Assembly: GCA_025093555.1 (NCBI GenBank)
Contig: JAIWNF010000054.1
Span: 1 to 64,000 of the forward strand
DNA from: Circinella umbellata
Lineage: Eukaryota; Mucoromycota; Mucoromycetes; Mucorales; Lichtheimiaceae
Length of the DNA: 64,000 nt
Direction of reading: 5' to 3'
Shown: piece after piece, positions 20,191 through 32,791 of the stretch
How the letters are laid out: every line of letters starts with the position of its first letter
How positions within the stretch are numbered: the first letter of the stretch is position 1
The notes under the pieces: model-generated
The model's input: the letters and a program-made list of their open reading frames with translations, nothing else
What the model was told of the DNA's origin: nothing
Databases searched by the model: none
Position numbers and translations under genes: made by a program

Positions 20191-21223
20191 TACACCGTTA
20201 GCACAATTAAAAATACTTACATTCTAAAGTATTATTTTTAGCTGTGAATACTATATTGACAGTAGAAAGCCTCCCTATACATAGATTTAAAGTGGAAAAC
20301 AAAAACAATTCAAGAAAAAAAGTAATAACAACATTGTCCAAAAAAAAAAACGGTGATTGCTGATGAACACTTAAAAAAAAATTACGATGGTGTCAATGGA
20401 GTGTTTAGTACGGAGTGAGGAATAGTATTTGAAATACCTGAAGTTTGGTCCCAAGTGAACGTTGTTTTTTCCTGTGCGACTGCACTCATCCCATAGCATT
20501 GTAATCGTTTAGTACGAAATCTTCTTTAGAAATTCATTCTTATGATTCGTGGTTCAAGTACAGTATTTTGTTGGCAAAAGTGCAAATCTTTCAGATGTTT
20601 TTGTATATATAACCCATTGGAATTATGATAGTTACACTCTTATATTTGATAAATCAAAGGGGTGTGCCATTTAAAGACCCAAAAAATACAAATGAAGCGT
20701 AAAGAAAAAATGTATCAGATGTATTTGAGAATGAGTAAATATTACTGTAATCGTGTCTAATGAAAAATATACGTCACCGTTGCAGTAGATAATGTGCTAT
20801 AATCCATTTTTTTCTTTTTTTCTTTTGGCAACAATTTTTATTATATTGAGTATTCTAGTGCTCATTAAACTATATACAAACTAATGATGACATATGATTC
20901 AAATATATCGCTAGATACGAAAAGTTATATGCATGTAATATCAATAAGTTGTTGTCAAGCACTTAAATCCGTGTTACACAAATCATGCCAAAAAAAATTG
21001 TATAAAAAAGTTCAGTCGTCAAATACTAACTACAATACATAAAAACAAGAAAAAGACTTGTTATATTTTAAACTCTTTTCTTTATTTATTTATATAAAAA
21101 AATCTAGCAAAACTTATTAGAAGATAGTTTTTTTCCATCCTTTTTTCTTTATGTTGAAATTTATCATTTAAATTCTTTCTTATCCTACGTATCACAGAAA
21201 TCCCCCCCCCTCTCTAACTTGCG
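20191..21223. other. Intergenic region
   Basis: AT-rich, with no coding or RNA feature seen. It ends in a pyrimidine-rich run (CCCCCCCCCTCTCT, about 21201-21215) just before the next start codon, probably core promoter or 5' UTR. Confidence 0.45.
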
Positions 21224-22207
21224 ATGATAACAACAGGAAGGATGTTTTCTTATAAAGAAAAAATATTTATAACAGGTGCAACTGGAGTTATTGCTCACTC
21301 TTTGATCAGAAAATTATTGTCAAATCCCGATATTTCCATAACATTATATATACGATCGTTTACCAAAGTACGAAGACTCTACTGTGACCATCCTCAATTT
21401 AATGACCCAGGGAAAGTAAATGTTATCCGAGGGGGATTTATTAATGAACAACCATTTACTGATGCGATTGTGGGACACACTCGATTGTTTCTTTATGTTC
21501 CTGTTTCTGGCTATCAAAATGACGAACATATCGAATTTGGAAAATGTTTTGCTCAAAAGGCATATGCTGCTGGTATCCAACAAATTGTACTTATTTCTAA
21601 TTTAAGTTGGCCTGTACCTTATAAGCAATTCCTTGCAATGAATAGTGTCACTTGGCGCCTTGAAGAAGCAATACGTTCGATTCCGAATCGTAAACAACTT
21701 GTGACACTTCGACCTTGTTATCTTATGTCAAATATGTTTCATATGGATGTACCAACAATTAAAAGTAACAAGGCCATTGTCTCTATACATAATCCAGATC
21801 AAGTAATAGCATGGGTATCGCCCAAAGATGTTGGACATGTTGCTGCAAAGTTTTTACAAGAATCAATCGACAATAACAATAATAAGAATAATGATATAAT
21901 ATATGAATTGATTGGTGATTTCCAAACACACAAGAAACGTGCAGAAATTTTGAGTAGGGCTCTTGATTGTAATATATTTTATAAAAATACGATCTTAAAG
22001 CGATACTATAGTCTTTTGACGAATTATGTTGGCTTATCGTATCGTATTACATTAATGGTTTTGGAGTTACAAAGTAAACTCAAGAGAAATACTAGAACAT
22101 CGGTCAAAGAATTATCAAAGTTACTAGGACATCAGCCTCAGACAGTCGAAGAGTGGATAAAAGAGAACAAGTACGCATTGTTATATCATATCAGTAGTTG
22201 GAATTAG
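21224..22207 (+). CDS. NmrA-like NAD(P)-binding Rossmann protein
   Basis: A single-exon frame of 327 residues. The N-terminus has the dinucleotide-binding signature FITGATGVIAHSLIRKLL (residues about 14-31). Central LVTLRPCYLMSNMF and WVSPKDVGHVAAKFL are typical of NmrA/HSCARG and atypical short-chain dehydrogenases. No YxxxK catalytic pair is obvious, which suits a redox-sensing or regulatory NmrA-like role rather than a classic dehydrogenase, but an NAD(P)H-quinone reductase activity is also possible. A second Met at 21242 (MFSYKEK) would give a more usual start close to the glycine motif. Asn repeats lie near residue 217. Confidence 0.75.
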   Translation: MITTGRMFSYKEKIFITGATGVIAHSLIRKLLSNPDISITLYIRSFTKVRRLYCDHPQFNDPGKVNVIRGGFINEQPFTDAIVGHTRLFLYVPVSGYQNDEHIEFGKCFAQKAYAAGIQQIVLISNLSWPVPYKQFLAMNSVTWRLEEAIRSIPNRKQLVTLRPCYLMSNMFHMDVPTIKSNKAIVSIHNPDQVIAWVSPKDVGHVAAKFLQESIDNNNNKNNDIIYELIGDFQTHKKRAEILSRALDCNIFYKNTILKRYYSLLTNYVGLSYRITLMVLELQSKLKRNTRTSVKELSKLLGHQPQTVEEWIKENKYALLYHISSWN

Positions 22208-22800
22208 AGAATAGCTGGTTATATGTCAACTTGTAAATATAAAAAAGAATCGTTATTTTATTGATAATAAATGATGCTGATTGTTTTTTTCGGATATACG
22301 ATACGTAAAAAAAAAGGTTCTGAGAAAAAAGAATATTGTACGTACATTAATGTCTGTAGCACACTGGTTACTTTTCAATATTGTAATTAATGTAATTGCA
22401 TTAATACAAAACAATAACGCAATTCCATTTGAAAATATAGAAAATAAAAAACGAAAATTAATATATATATATATAATATGTCATAATAATAACAAAAAGA
22501 AAAGGACAGGCTAAAATATTTCAATGACATATAAAAAGTTATATAGAATATGGAATATAGAATAAAAAGAGAGATAAGATATAAATGTATTTTTTAGAGA
22601 AGAATGAATGAAAGATATTTTGTGTGTGTTTTGAAATGTATGATATTTTGAACTGTTTGTGAATAATATGATGAAAACAAAAGTAGGAGAAGACATGAGT
22701 AATCGAGACAAATGGCGTGTGTATATGTATGTTTTTGTTGTTAACTTTTTTTTATGATGATAATATACTACATATTACACTAATATTCTTTTATTTTACA
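22208..22800. other. Convergent 3' region
   Basis: AT-rich non-coding DNA between the 3' ends of the NmrA-like gene and the BAR-type gene. An (AT)n run lies near 22461-22478. No other feature is seen. Confidence 0.45.
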
Positions 22801-24729
22801 TCAAGTGGTTTTCAAAGGAGGTAAATTATGTTGTTGTTGTCGTTGTCCTGTAATAATAGTAGGTGATTGTTGTTGTAAAGGATCATGTATATTATGATGA
22901 TGATGATGATAAGTGTGATGAGGCCCGCCTACAGAAGTTTCTTTTCTCATTTGTTGAGTTTGTGTACTTTCATCACCTGATGAAACTGTTGAAGAATGAT
23001 CATCATAAACATCTTGTTGTTGTTGTTGTTGTTGTTGTGTATTTACTATTTTAGATTTTTCTTTTGTTAATTCTTCTCCTTTTTCATTAATGGTAATTGT
23101 TGTTGTTGTAATTGATAATTCGGGCTTTTGATGATGATGTTGTTTTTCTTCCTCTTCAATAGATGAATGATGATGAGTATGATGATGCTGATGAGTTGAT
23201 GATGTTAATGAAGCAGGAGATTGAACTTGTTTTTGTTGTTGCCATAATAAATCTTCATTATTATGATCTTGAGGAATACAAGGTGTTACTGCACCTGAAG
23301 GTAAAAAACCATAATCATCAGCATCAAATGCTGTAAGAGGAGTTTGTGAAGGGTAATCAATCAATGAAACAGAAGGAAGTACGGTAAAAATTTCGGTTGA
23401 TTCATCGGTAGGTGAAGAATAAGCACAAAAAGGATCTGGGTTTTGATGCATCATCTATTTTGATTTGGGTGGCAAATTAAATAAATAAAGGTAAACACAC
23501 TCAAATGATAAAAATAACTCCTTTTTACCTGTTCTAACATTGGATCAGCAAGTCCTTTATTAGATATACGTTCATAAATATCTACTTGAGCACGTACAAT
23601 TGTTGCTGTTTTACTTAATATTAAATGATGATTTCTTCTTTCCACTTCGGCCATATGTCGATGATAACCCGATTTGATTCTATCCAATTCATCTACTTGT
23701 TTTGTAAGATCTTGTAAAGCTTTTCTAAATTGTCGAATATCTATTAAATATATATATATTAATTATATTTCTTTTTAAAAGTAATATTTTAATAAACTAA
23801 CCTCTTTGACCCTTTTGACCATTTTTTATATTACGTGCCTCTGTATCACGTATTTTTTTACTCATTAATTTTAGTGCTGCTTCATAATTTTCCTGACTTT
23901 GCTATAAAAGTATAAAATAATAATATTGTCAAGAACTATAATGTATTTATGCTATCTAATTCCCTCCTTTCATTCATCATATTCCTCGAGAGAAAGAGAG
24001 GTCATTCATTATTCATAGTATACCTCGACAGTTTTACGATGATGATCAAGATTTTCTTTTAATGGTACTTCTAAAGATTTATTAAACATATCACTCTAAA
24101 TAATAAAATTTTAATTATTTCTTGTTTGCATCTTGTTTTCAATTGTATTATTCTTTTAATCTCAAGCATTCCCACACACATACCAAGATCTGTTGATGAT
24201 TCGATATCAAGAATTGCAGACCAGCCGCTGCTTGAAGACCTTGTCCTAATAATCATCCATAATATATTTATGTGATAATTAGTAATAATAAATTAAATAC
24301 ATATATAAATATATATATTATTATCTATTCTTATTTACCAGCCTCTGAAGCACCTCTTCCCCGTGCTACTCGTTCTAAAGCATATCCAAATCCAGCAGCA
24401 GCACTTGAAAGCTGTTTCATTGTATCTTGATATACTTGAGCTGCTTTTAACAGATTATCACAAGACTCAATGGACGATGCAAGATCTTGTTTTGATAAAT
24501 GAAGTTCAGTATCAGGTGGTGAAGGTTCAGACTGAATTGAGTTGTTATCGTCTTGGTCGTCATTATTATCTTCATTCACTGTATATTGATAACTAGAAGA
24601 AGACATTACTGACATGGCTCGACGTATGTTTCCATTGGTTGTACAGTTAGAATCAGTAGTATTATAAAAACTATTTGGTGGTAATAAAGAACCATGATAA
24701 GGATCTAAATTGGGTGAACTATAAGCCAT
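22801..24729 (-). CDS. BAR-domain-type membrane-associated protein (IVY1-like), six exons
   Basis: Exons 24729-24339, 24245-24184, 24095-24024, 23901-23802, 23740-23529 and 23454-22801 join in frame to 496 residues. Residues about 85-290 form a long helical unit (SSIESCDNLLKAAQVYQ, FGYALERVARG, AGLQFLISNHQQIL, VPLKENLDHHRKTVE, QSQENYEAALKLMSKK, RNHHLILSKTATIV). Its pattern matches BAR/AH domains that bind and curve membranes. Comparison with the yeast vacuolar lipid-binding protein Ivy1 is from memory of the family and is tentative; an arfaptin/ICA69-type protein is an alternative. The N-terminus is Ser/Asn-rich, and the C-terminus is low-complexity with His- and Gln-tracts (HHHTHHH, eight Q), likely disordered. 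Confidence 0.7.
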
Positions 24730-25137
24730 TCCCTTTATATATAAAATATATATTTATTGGTTTCTGTATATTGGTATTAAAAAAAAAAGAAAGAAAATGA
24801 GAGGAGTGAAGAGAGAAAGAAAGAAAAAAAAAAGGGAGTGAAAAAGGTATATTAGAATATAATATATAAAAGAGAGAAGGGGAAAGAGGAGGGTCGAGGA
24901 TTTGTACTACATAAATATCTGTAAACTGTAATTTTTACGCATTATATTTTGATTATTTATTATTAGTAACAACCCAACAATTATCACATATAAAATCATA
25001 GAAGAAAAAAAGAAGATGGGGATTTTTTGTTTGTGTTTTAATAACATTTCCTTAACTACTATTACTATTTACTATAACTTTTTTTAGTGATTTTTTGGTG
25101 GAAAATATGAGATATGAGATATAAACTAACTAAAAAT
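24730..25137. other. Intergenic purine-rich region
   Basis: Contains a marked GA-rich stretch on the plus strand (about 24780-24900), upstream of the BAR-type gene and downstream of RPA1. No gene is seen. Confidence 0.5.
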
Positions 25138-27783
25138 TTAAATGGTAAGTTTATCAAGAGCAGTAACCATATCTCTGGCTTCTTGAACATAACTAATAGG
25201 TGTTGCTTCTACAACACTATATTTGATACGTGTAGTATCCTATATATATATATATATATTAAATAGTCGTTAATTTCTTTTCTTTTCTTTTCTTATATTC
25301 ATATTCATATATATTAACTCATAAACTTACGTTGAAAGTTTCAGATTTTGCTCTAATCTTAAAATTATAAGTTTTGAAAAGACCTTCATTCATTGCCTTT
25401 GAGAAAGCATCAGCATCAGTATCCTTGAGTCTCATAGCTTCATTAGCTGAAATACCAACAATAGTAGTAGCTTGATCATCAAATAATTGAACAAATAATT
25501 GTGCTGTAGCATCTTCAACACTAGCTGTCAATACATAACGCCATGTAGGTTCAGGATATTGTTTAGAGCATTTTTCACATCGCCAGCCATTTTCATCATT
25601 CACCATTTTCTTTTTACATTCAGGACAACCAGGATAAGCAGGATTATCACTTTTCATAAACACAACAGTAGCTCGTGCAGAAAAGTAATCAGGCTATATA
25701 ATACAATATAAATGCTATATAAATTTCTTTTACTCTCTCTCGCTCTTTATATATATATATATATTACCTTTTCGCTGGAACCTAAATTATCTTGCTTCAC
25801 TTGATTGAGTGTGATACGTGTATTTGATTGTTGACCAATAGAACCAACTGCTTGTGAAGAAAATGTTGTATAAGAAGCATCGGATGATTGAGAAGCATAC
25901 CAATGTTTCAATTTGGTTGTTTCTGGGATATCCAAATTGGTCTTGACAGAACCACCCATAGTCAAAGATAATGATCGACCACCAAAATCTCCTACACGTA
26001 AACCACGGAATGCTACAACAGGATTTCCACTTGAATCGAATTCTTCAGCGTCATTTCCCCAAATTGTTACTCGAATTTCTTTTTCAGAATCATCGACAAC
26101 AACAAGTTCACGTTTCTTCATCTAAATATATCCATGTAATATCCAAGTGTTTATTTATTAATATCTAATTTTGAATCTTTTTTATTATACATACAAAAAT
26201 AGTACACTTACAGGTCTACCCGAAGCCTTGGCAATAATTTCATTGACACCATTATCATCTCGTACAATACCAATCAAATCAATGGTCGAGTTTACGTCAC
26301 GTTGTTCAACATCAGCTACACGAACAAAGTTATAATTTACTTTGGGAATAGATACTTCATCAGAACACTATTTATAAACTCAATACAATTAGATTTGTTT
26401 TCTTGAAAGACAGGGAGTGATCTATTTGTTATAATCCTCCCCTTCATTTTTTTTCTCTCTTTTATCGGATCACTAATAATATTTACCAATTCAATTTCAG
26501 TTTGATGTTCAAGAACAAGTTCATATTCATTATCCAAGGTTGAAAATTGTCGGCGAGCCATAGTAACGCGTGCTTTGGAAATGTAATAAACCTTTCCTTC
26601 TTCAAAGAGATTATACAAACGATCTACTTGATCTTTAAACGCAGTAGCTTTGATTTCACCCTACATATATATATAGTGATAATCATCATTAGAAATACAT
26701 CCCAATTAATTTTCTTTTACTTGGTGGATCCATAGAACACACACAAGATATATAAAGAATTATAAATTTACAGATTTATCAAGCAAATTCACATTGAATA
26801 ATTTGCCTTCGCCTTTACTATTGTGCCATGTTTTAATAGGAGATTTTGCTGTTACACGAGCTTTGATGGTCCATCTATTAGAATAGTAAAATGATCAATA
26901 TATATGTTATTTGTATATAATGAAAAAATGATATCTTATATATAACTTACTTGTTTTGATAAGGGTTCAGACCAGTAATAGGAAACAATGAAGATTCAAG
27001 TGCAGAGTTTGTTCTTCCAGTTGATTGTGTAATAGGACCATTGCTACTACTGCTAGTATCCATTGGTTGTACAGAAGAAGGGTTTGATGATTGAGCTGAT
27101 GTAGTAGATGTTGATGGTGAAGCGTTACCACCTTCAATACTTTTAGGATCACCAATCTTGGTTCTAGATTCACCAACGACTTCAACACCAAGAATGATTA
27201 AGATTCTGAATATATTTTAAGAATATGTTATTAGCAATTTGCTTGCTTTAACCTCCCGTTTATATATAAATATATATAAATATACATTTACCTGCGACCA
27301 TTCACTTCATTACAAATAGATTCTAATAATCGGATTAGAGACCATCGTTGAAGGGTATTATTGGCAGCCAATTCATTATTTTGTGTTGATAACATTGCTA
27401 TATAATACATTGAAGATTTAGTTTTTTTTTTTTCTCTTCTTTTTTGACACATGAAATAAACAATGAAAAAATAAATAAATTTTAGTTTTACCTTGCATGA
27501 AGTAAGTACCATCAGATAAAATTACTCTAAATAAAACAATAATAAAAGATTAATTTCAATTAGACTTAAAATAAGAATAATAATGAAACGACTGCGCATT
27601 TAGGAATCCCTTTTTTTTCTCTTAAAATTTTCAATAATATTACCTGTAACGTGTACCAGCTTGAGCTTGAACAGGTTTGACATTGATCACTTGTAAAATG
27701 GGATGTTCGGCCGAAGAAGATTCACCACGAGAATCATAAAGTGTTTTAATAGCGTTTTTTGTTAATTCCATGTTGGCTGTCAT
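25138..27783 (-). CDS. RPA1: Replication protein A, large (70 kDa) subunit
   Basis: Ten exons: 27783-27644, 27526-27492, 27397-27292, 27205-26951, 26874-26772, 26660-26487, 26367-26212, 26121-25768, 25693-25331 and 25239-25138. They join in frame to 595 residues, the usual size of Rpa70/Rfa1. Order: N-terminal OB fold ([23 protein letters not shown]), a Ser/Pro/Thr linker, DBD-A ([19 protein letters not shown]), DBD-B ([12 protein letters not shown]-type [10 protein letters not shown]), and DBD-C with a zinc ribbon ([19 protein letters not shown]). The protein binds single-stranded DNA in replication, repair and recombination as a heterotrimer with Rpa32 and Rpa14. The Met at 27783 gives [12 protein letters not shown]; the in-frame Met at 27771 is an alternative start. 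Confidence 0.96.
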
Positions 27784-27828
27784 GTAAAAGCTGTTTTAAG
27801 TTGTGAATAAAGAATTATAAAAAAAAAA

Positions 27829-27917
27829 GCGCGAGACCTGAAATTTTGGGTAATTTTTTTTTTCGCGTCGTGTATATTCACACCGCCCAGTCGTTTCCCA
27901 AAAAACGAGGGCACGTG
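27829..27917. promoter_or_regulatory. Candidate G1/S-type promoter elements upstream of RPA1
   Basis: Within 45-135 bp of the RPA1 start lie GCGCGAG (27829), TTTCGCGTCG (27861) and a CACGTG E-box (27912). The first two resemble E2F/MBF-type sites that control replication genes in fungi. This is a motif match in otherwise AT-rich DNA; binding is not shown. Confidence 0.35.
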
Positions 27918-29620
27918 ATCTAACAAAATCAAAAATACATTGTCCGTCGCATGTATGCATTGAGAAATGAGATCAATTTTAATGCCACTTTTTCTTTCAG
28001 TAACAAATTCAATACGAATTCGAATAAAAAGTATTGGAACGACTGAAAAATTTAAAAGCTTGATGAAGAATAAGAAAAATGAATATGGTTATATGTATCG
28101 AGTGGACGGGATCATAGTACGTCACATTATATAAGTTCATCCGAGTATCTCTGTTATATTTATATCTATCCAAGTATCGAAGTGCAAAGATGTAGAAAGT
28201 GTTTTAGCAATTTAACATCAGTACGTACATATATAACATGTCACAATTCTTGTGCTAATGGGGCGCAATAATAATCTCAATTCATCATATCTTTCATTAC
28301 TTTGCTTAGTTGTGAAATGTTGATATAGTATTAAAATGATCATACTGTAATTATTTTGAAAAGGAGAGCTAAAGCTCATGTAACATAATAGTTGATATTT
28401 TTTATGTCTCATTTCTTATTGTTATTATTTTTCTTCTTAATAAAATATATTGAGAGCAACGTATAACTTTTATTTATTATACACTTAGTAGCTGTATGGT
28501 TGTTGGCATTAAAAAATTACTGGCTTTTAAGAACGTTGACAAGTTTATCACTTGTTTATATTTATTTATACGTACGTATCACGAGCATTTGCACTTCTAC
28601 ATTATGTTTTACCTATCATTCTTGAACTGATAAATCATTTTCATTATAAGTGATTAAAACTACGTACGTAGTGATCCTTTTTTTCATTAATAACAAAACC
28701 ATCCGCAAAAATAATCGCTTTAATTCTCAAAACTTACAATAAACTTTCTACTAACACTTTTTAAAAAATGTATATATTGTCACTATTAAAAAAGGTAACC
28801 AAAATAGTAATATGCTTCTTGTCTATCTAGTGACTCTCGCCTCGTTTGTTTTCAATAAGTTATCGTTGAGATCTAGTTATCTAGAAGATATCGATGTAGT
28901 TTTTTTTTTTATTGTCAGAAGTCTAATTCTGTTGTCCAAATATCTTTTTAAAGACACTTTAAATGATATAAACACTGCATAAAACAAAGTTGAATTTTTT
29001 ATTTGGGCTCATGATTTGAATCGCAATAAAAGGATCGCTAATTATCATCATGCACTTTATAGTACATATTAAACAACCTTGTAATTTTTCTACATCTCTA
29101 TCATCTCAGCCAAGCAAGTCATATTTAAACATTCGGTCTATTCTTCTCTTATCGGATTTCTACTGGTTCAACGACGGATTGTTTTTTTTTCTCATCCGGT
29201 CTTTCTTTTGGTACTACTCGTAGGCTACCCTGGCTTTTTTTCAAGATGTTTCTTCTGGTTGACAAGATTATCCTGAATACGTAAAATGAATGTTTTTCAG
29301 CTGTTACGTATTTGGTTTCTTTTTTATGGTCAAGTGGGTTGTCAGTCTATATTTTCGTTACTGTCACTACTGGTTACAAGTGTCATTTATTACTATTTAA
29401 ACGATACATTGTTCAGAGTAAGTGATTATAATGGTTCTTTTTTTTAATTTTTGGTAACGGATGATGATGGAAATTATATGTCATATTCATATGCGGAAGA
29501 CCAACTTAAATGTTTCTTATTTTTTCTCTTATTCATTGGGGGTGGGTCCTTTGGACCTGCTCTGTTTGTTATTTACTAGATCCTTAGAAAGACAACGCTT
29601 AATAACCAAGAGCATTAACG
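27918..29620. other. Long intergenic region
   Basis: About 1.7 kb of AT-rich DNA without a convincing reading frame or RNA gene. TACGTACGTA-type palindromes recur (28220, 28570, 28665). T-runs are frequent. Confidence 0.4.
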
Positions 29621-29634
29621 TTGCTTCTTTCTAG

Positions 29635-29785
29635 ATTAAAAATTCGTGAGCATGTTGTCAGAAGCTTCGGCCGACGACCTCATGCGCTGTGGGACGCACC
29701 GCCTCCGGACGCAGATCTAGGAACCATTTACTTCTGTCCTTCGGGCCTTCTGTACACTGGGGTAGCCCTATGTATAAAAACGCGT
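29635..29785 (+). other. GC-rich island, possible exon or element fragment
   Basis: A stretch of about 150 bp is much richer in G+C than the kilobases around it. It follows a TTTCTAG acceptor-like site at 29634 and reads open in one frame (IREHVVRSFGRRPHALWD, GTIYFCPSGLLYTGVALC) but goes into simple AT-rich sequence after 29790. Several short GC stems can be drawn. It could be a relic of a GC-richer retroelement, like the LINE at the left end, or a structured RNA; no family is recognised. Confidence 0.35.
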
Positions 29786-30044
29786 AAGTTAGTTTTTATT
29801 TTCTTCAGTTTTTGGGAGCAAAAAAATCAAGACTCATGGGTAGCACTAAATTCATATCACGAGTACGATAACTTTAAAAAAAGATTGAAAAGTGCGCAGC
29901 CTTTAATTATAATTATAATGAGGCTGAAAAAAACATATTTATTGATCAAAAACAAATATGAATGTAATTGATATTATTATTATTAAGAAAATATTTAAAT
30001 TTTGATATATAGATATAAAAAAGTGATGTTAAGTTGTAGTTGTT

Positions 30045-31554
30045 CTAGAGAGTAGTATAATATAAAATACCTAGTACAACAACACCTAAAGTAAGAATAG
30101 TTGTAGTTAAATAAGAAGTAGAAAAAACCCTTTCATTGGATAATACGTTCTTTGAACTAAGTATATTTAAACACTTATGTTATCAGTTGAAATTTTTTAT
30201 ATAATATTCAATCATGCATGTACGTACGTATAAATGATATATTAAAAAATATAATACGTACTTACTTATTTGTAGGTTCAGTCAAATTCATATCTTGCCA
30301 TGAATTATTAGTAAATAATGTTTTGCTTTTAAGTTTGGATGTAGCCCAATCTCCCAAAGCACCTAAAGGAGTAAAAATATAGCCTTGTTTCTACAATATG
30401 TAATATAGTAATCAATCAAAAGCTTATTACCACTTATATAAATTATTAAGATGAATAGAGATTACATTTATTTACCTTTCCGAATGAAATACCCATCAAA
30501 AATGCTGTACTTGGTTTATAGATCTTCGAAGGTTTTTTGCCTTTAATAGCATCGAAAATATTTGTAGCCACTACAGCACTATGTTCCTTGGTTTTCATTG
30601 CCATTTTAATTTCTTTTATATCAGCAATATCACCTGCTATATACACATTTTCAAATCCTTCCTTATCCACAGCCAATGTTTCTTTAACTTTAACGAATCC
30701 ATTATCTGACAATGGTAATGTATCCTTGACCCATTCAGTTTCAGGTCTTGAACCAAATAGCAACATGACCAAATCGATTGAAACTAACTTTTGACCTTTA
30801 AGCGTTGTAATAGGTTCTTGAGGTACGAATACTGATTTTTCGATGGCTTCATTGGATAATTCAACTACATCATCCAAAATAACCCTGATACCGTTCTTTT
30901 CAACTTTATGTAATATTTGAGCCCTTGGTTTATCAGGGATTCCAGCTTGTAATAATTGTTTTTGACTATGTATCAATGTAATTTTTTTGTCTGCATATTT
31001 TTCACGAATTTCGCCAGCCACTTCAATGCCCGTGGGGCCACCACCTACAATAAGGATGGAATTTGATTTTTTTACAAGCGATTGAATTTCACGTTGTTCG
31101 GCGAGGGCTGTATCGGGTTCCAAAGCTTTGGTTTTAGCAGGCGTTGGATAGCGAATACCTGTGGAAAGAACAGCATAGGTGAATGGTAATTCGGTGGAGT
31201 TTTCAAATGGTTTATCGAGATAAACTTTATTTTTTTCGAGTCGTACGACGGTTGATTGATGAACAGCATTTTTTTTCATATCCTTAAAAGTATTGGAGTA
31301 AGGAATAATATTGTTGATATGTTCTACAGCTGAACGAGGTCCACCCACAATATGGTAAAAGTATGATTTCTATATTAAAATTCAATTTAGTAACTTATAA
31401 TAATTATTTTTGTTGATCTACATTCATAATAATTTACCTTGTCAATCAAAATAATTCGATAGTTGTTATTATCAGCAAGTTTTTTTTCTAGTGTTTGAGC
31501 AGTTTTAACACCAGCGTATCCACCACCAACGATAATAATGTTTTCAATAGTCAT
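30045..31554 (-). CDS. AIF/NDH2-type FAD oxidoreductase with C-terminal anchor
   Basis: Exons 31554-31438, 31369-30476, 30390-30266 and 30156-30045 join in frame to 415 residues. The N-terminus has the FAD-binding IIIVGGGYAGVKTAQ motif. About residue 140 has the second Rossmann fold ILIVGGGPTGIEVAGEI for NAD(P)H, and near residue 285 is NVYIAGDIAD, the FAD-contact motif. The last exon encodes TTTILTLGVVVLGILYY, a single hydrophobic helix four residues from the end, which predicts a tail-anchored protein. This matches AIFM2/FSP1-like and AMID oxidoreductases, which reduce quinones with NAD(P)H and were first linked to cell death. An alternative NADH dehydrogenase is less likely because no mitochondrial presequence is evident. 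Membrane location is inferred. Confidence 0.88.
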
Positions 31555-32791
31555 GATAAAAAAAAATTAGGTTATAACAAAAAGTAAGAAGAAGAGAAGG
31601 AGATAAGTTTAATTTGTCGAAAAAAAAAAGTGATATTTATATACAGTAGGTACAGGGTTGACAAGTAATCACTTTAGAGGAGAAACTTCTCCTATTGGCA
31701 GAATAAGTTTTTTTCGTTCAAAAAATAAAAGAGAGCTGTTACACAAAAGATTAAATCAAGGACGCCAACTTAATTTTTCTATAAATGGAAAGTATGCGTC
31801 AGCAAAGTTATGTTATATTTTTTGTGTTGTAGAAATCAATAAATAATTCGGTAGAAAAAATAAACTAAAAAAAGAAGCATTTTTTCTATATACTGTTTAT
31901 ATACTAGTATGTTGATAATGATGACATGTTACGTAGAAACGATGTAAAAGCAACTTTTTATTATCATTGTCTCGTCAAGATAACAGCAAATTCTTCATTA
32001 TTGATACCAGTTCTGAACCTGTAGAATCAAAAATATAAGGGGAATTAAAAGTATTTTTTGGTTGACTATTAGTTTTATACGTACTTGATGAAGAGTACTT
32101 GTTTCCGCAGAACAGAATTTGTTCTTTCATTGTTATGTTTTTTTTATGCAATGTGATTTATTTAGTTTTTCACTTATCCAAACCAACTATTTTATTTTCT
32201 TCTAGTCTTTACTTATATTAAGCCCTACTATACGTACTAGCCGATATGTAAATATATCAAGCAATAATCTCGCCAAGCATTTATATGTAGTTAACGCTGT
32301 TTTATTATAAGAAAAGTATGCTCTTTATATGACATATCATATTACGAAACAATACCAGAATACAGACATCAGCAGACCTCAATATTACAATAGGAAAGCT
32401 GATTAAAATACCGAGCATAACAAGGACTTGCGTTCCACCAACTTTTAACACAGTAAAGTTAAAAGAGAGCATGATAGCCAAGTTCAAGATTTACGTACCT
32501 CAGACCCCGGTAGCTATAGTAACCTTTTTAATACTAACTACTAATAGTCATTATCATTGTATACGTTTATAAAAAATAAAATAAGAAATTTTGCCTGTTA
32601 TATTTACTGCAGCAACTGATCTCCCACCAAAGATGATTAGCTGTGAGCAGATCAAGCTCAGATCAAAGCAACCAAACAACCAATAAGAATGCTTGGTTGA
32701 TGGAGGATTCTTTTTTTCTTTTATTTCATAATCAAGCAGCTTATTAATAATCCAGCTTTTTCTTCTTAATAATTAGAACGGCCAAAAAAAA
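31555..32791. other. Divergent promoter region
   Basis: Shared upstream region of the FAD oxidoreductase (-) and NBP35 (+). AT-rich, with no coding or RNA feature recognised. Confidence 0.45.

Noticed and set aside
22863..23054. Plus-strand frame rich in Asp and Val
   Set aside because: Antisense of the His/Gln tracts in the BAR-type gene.
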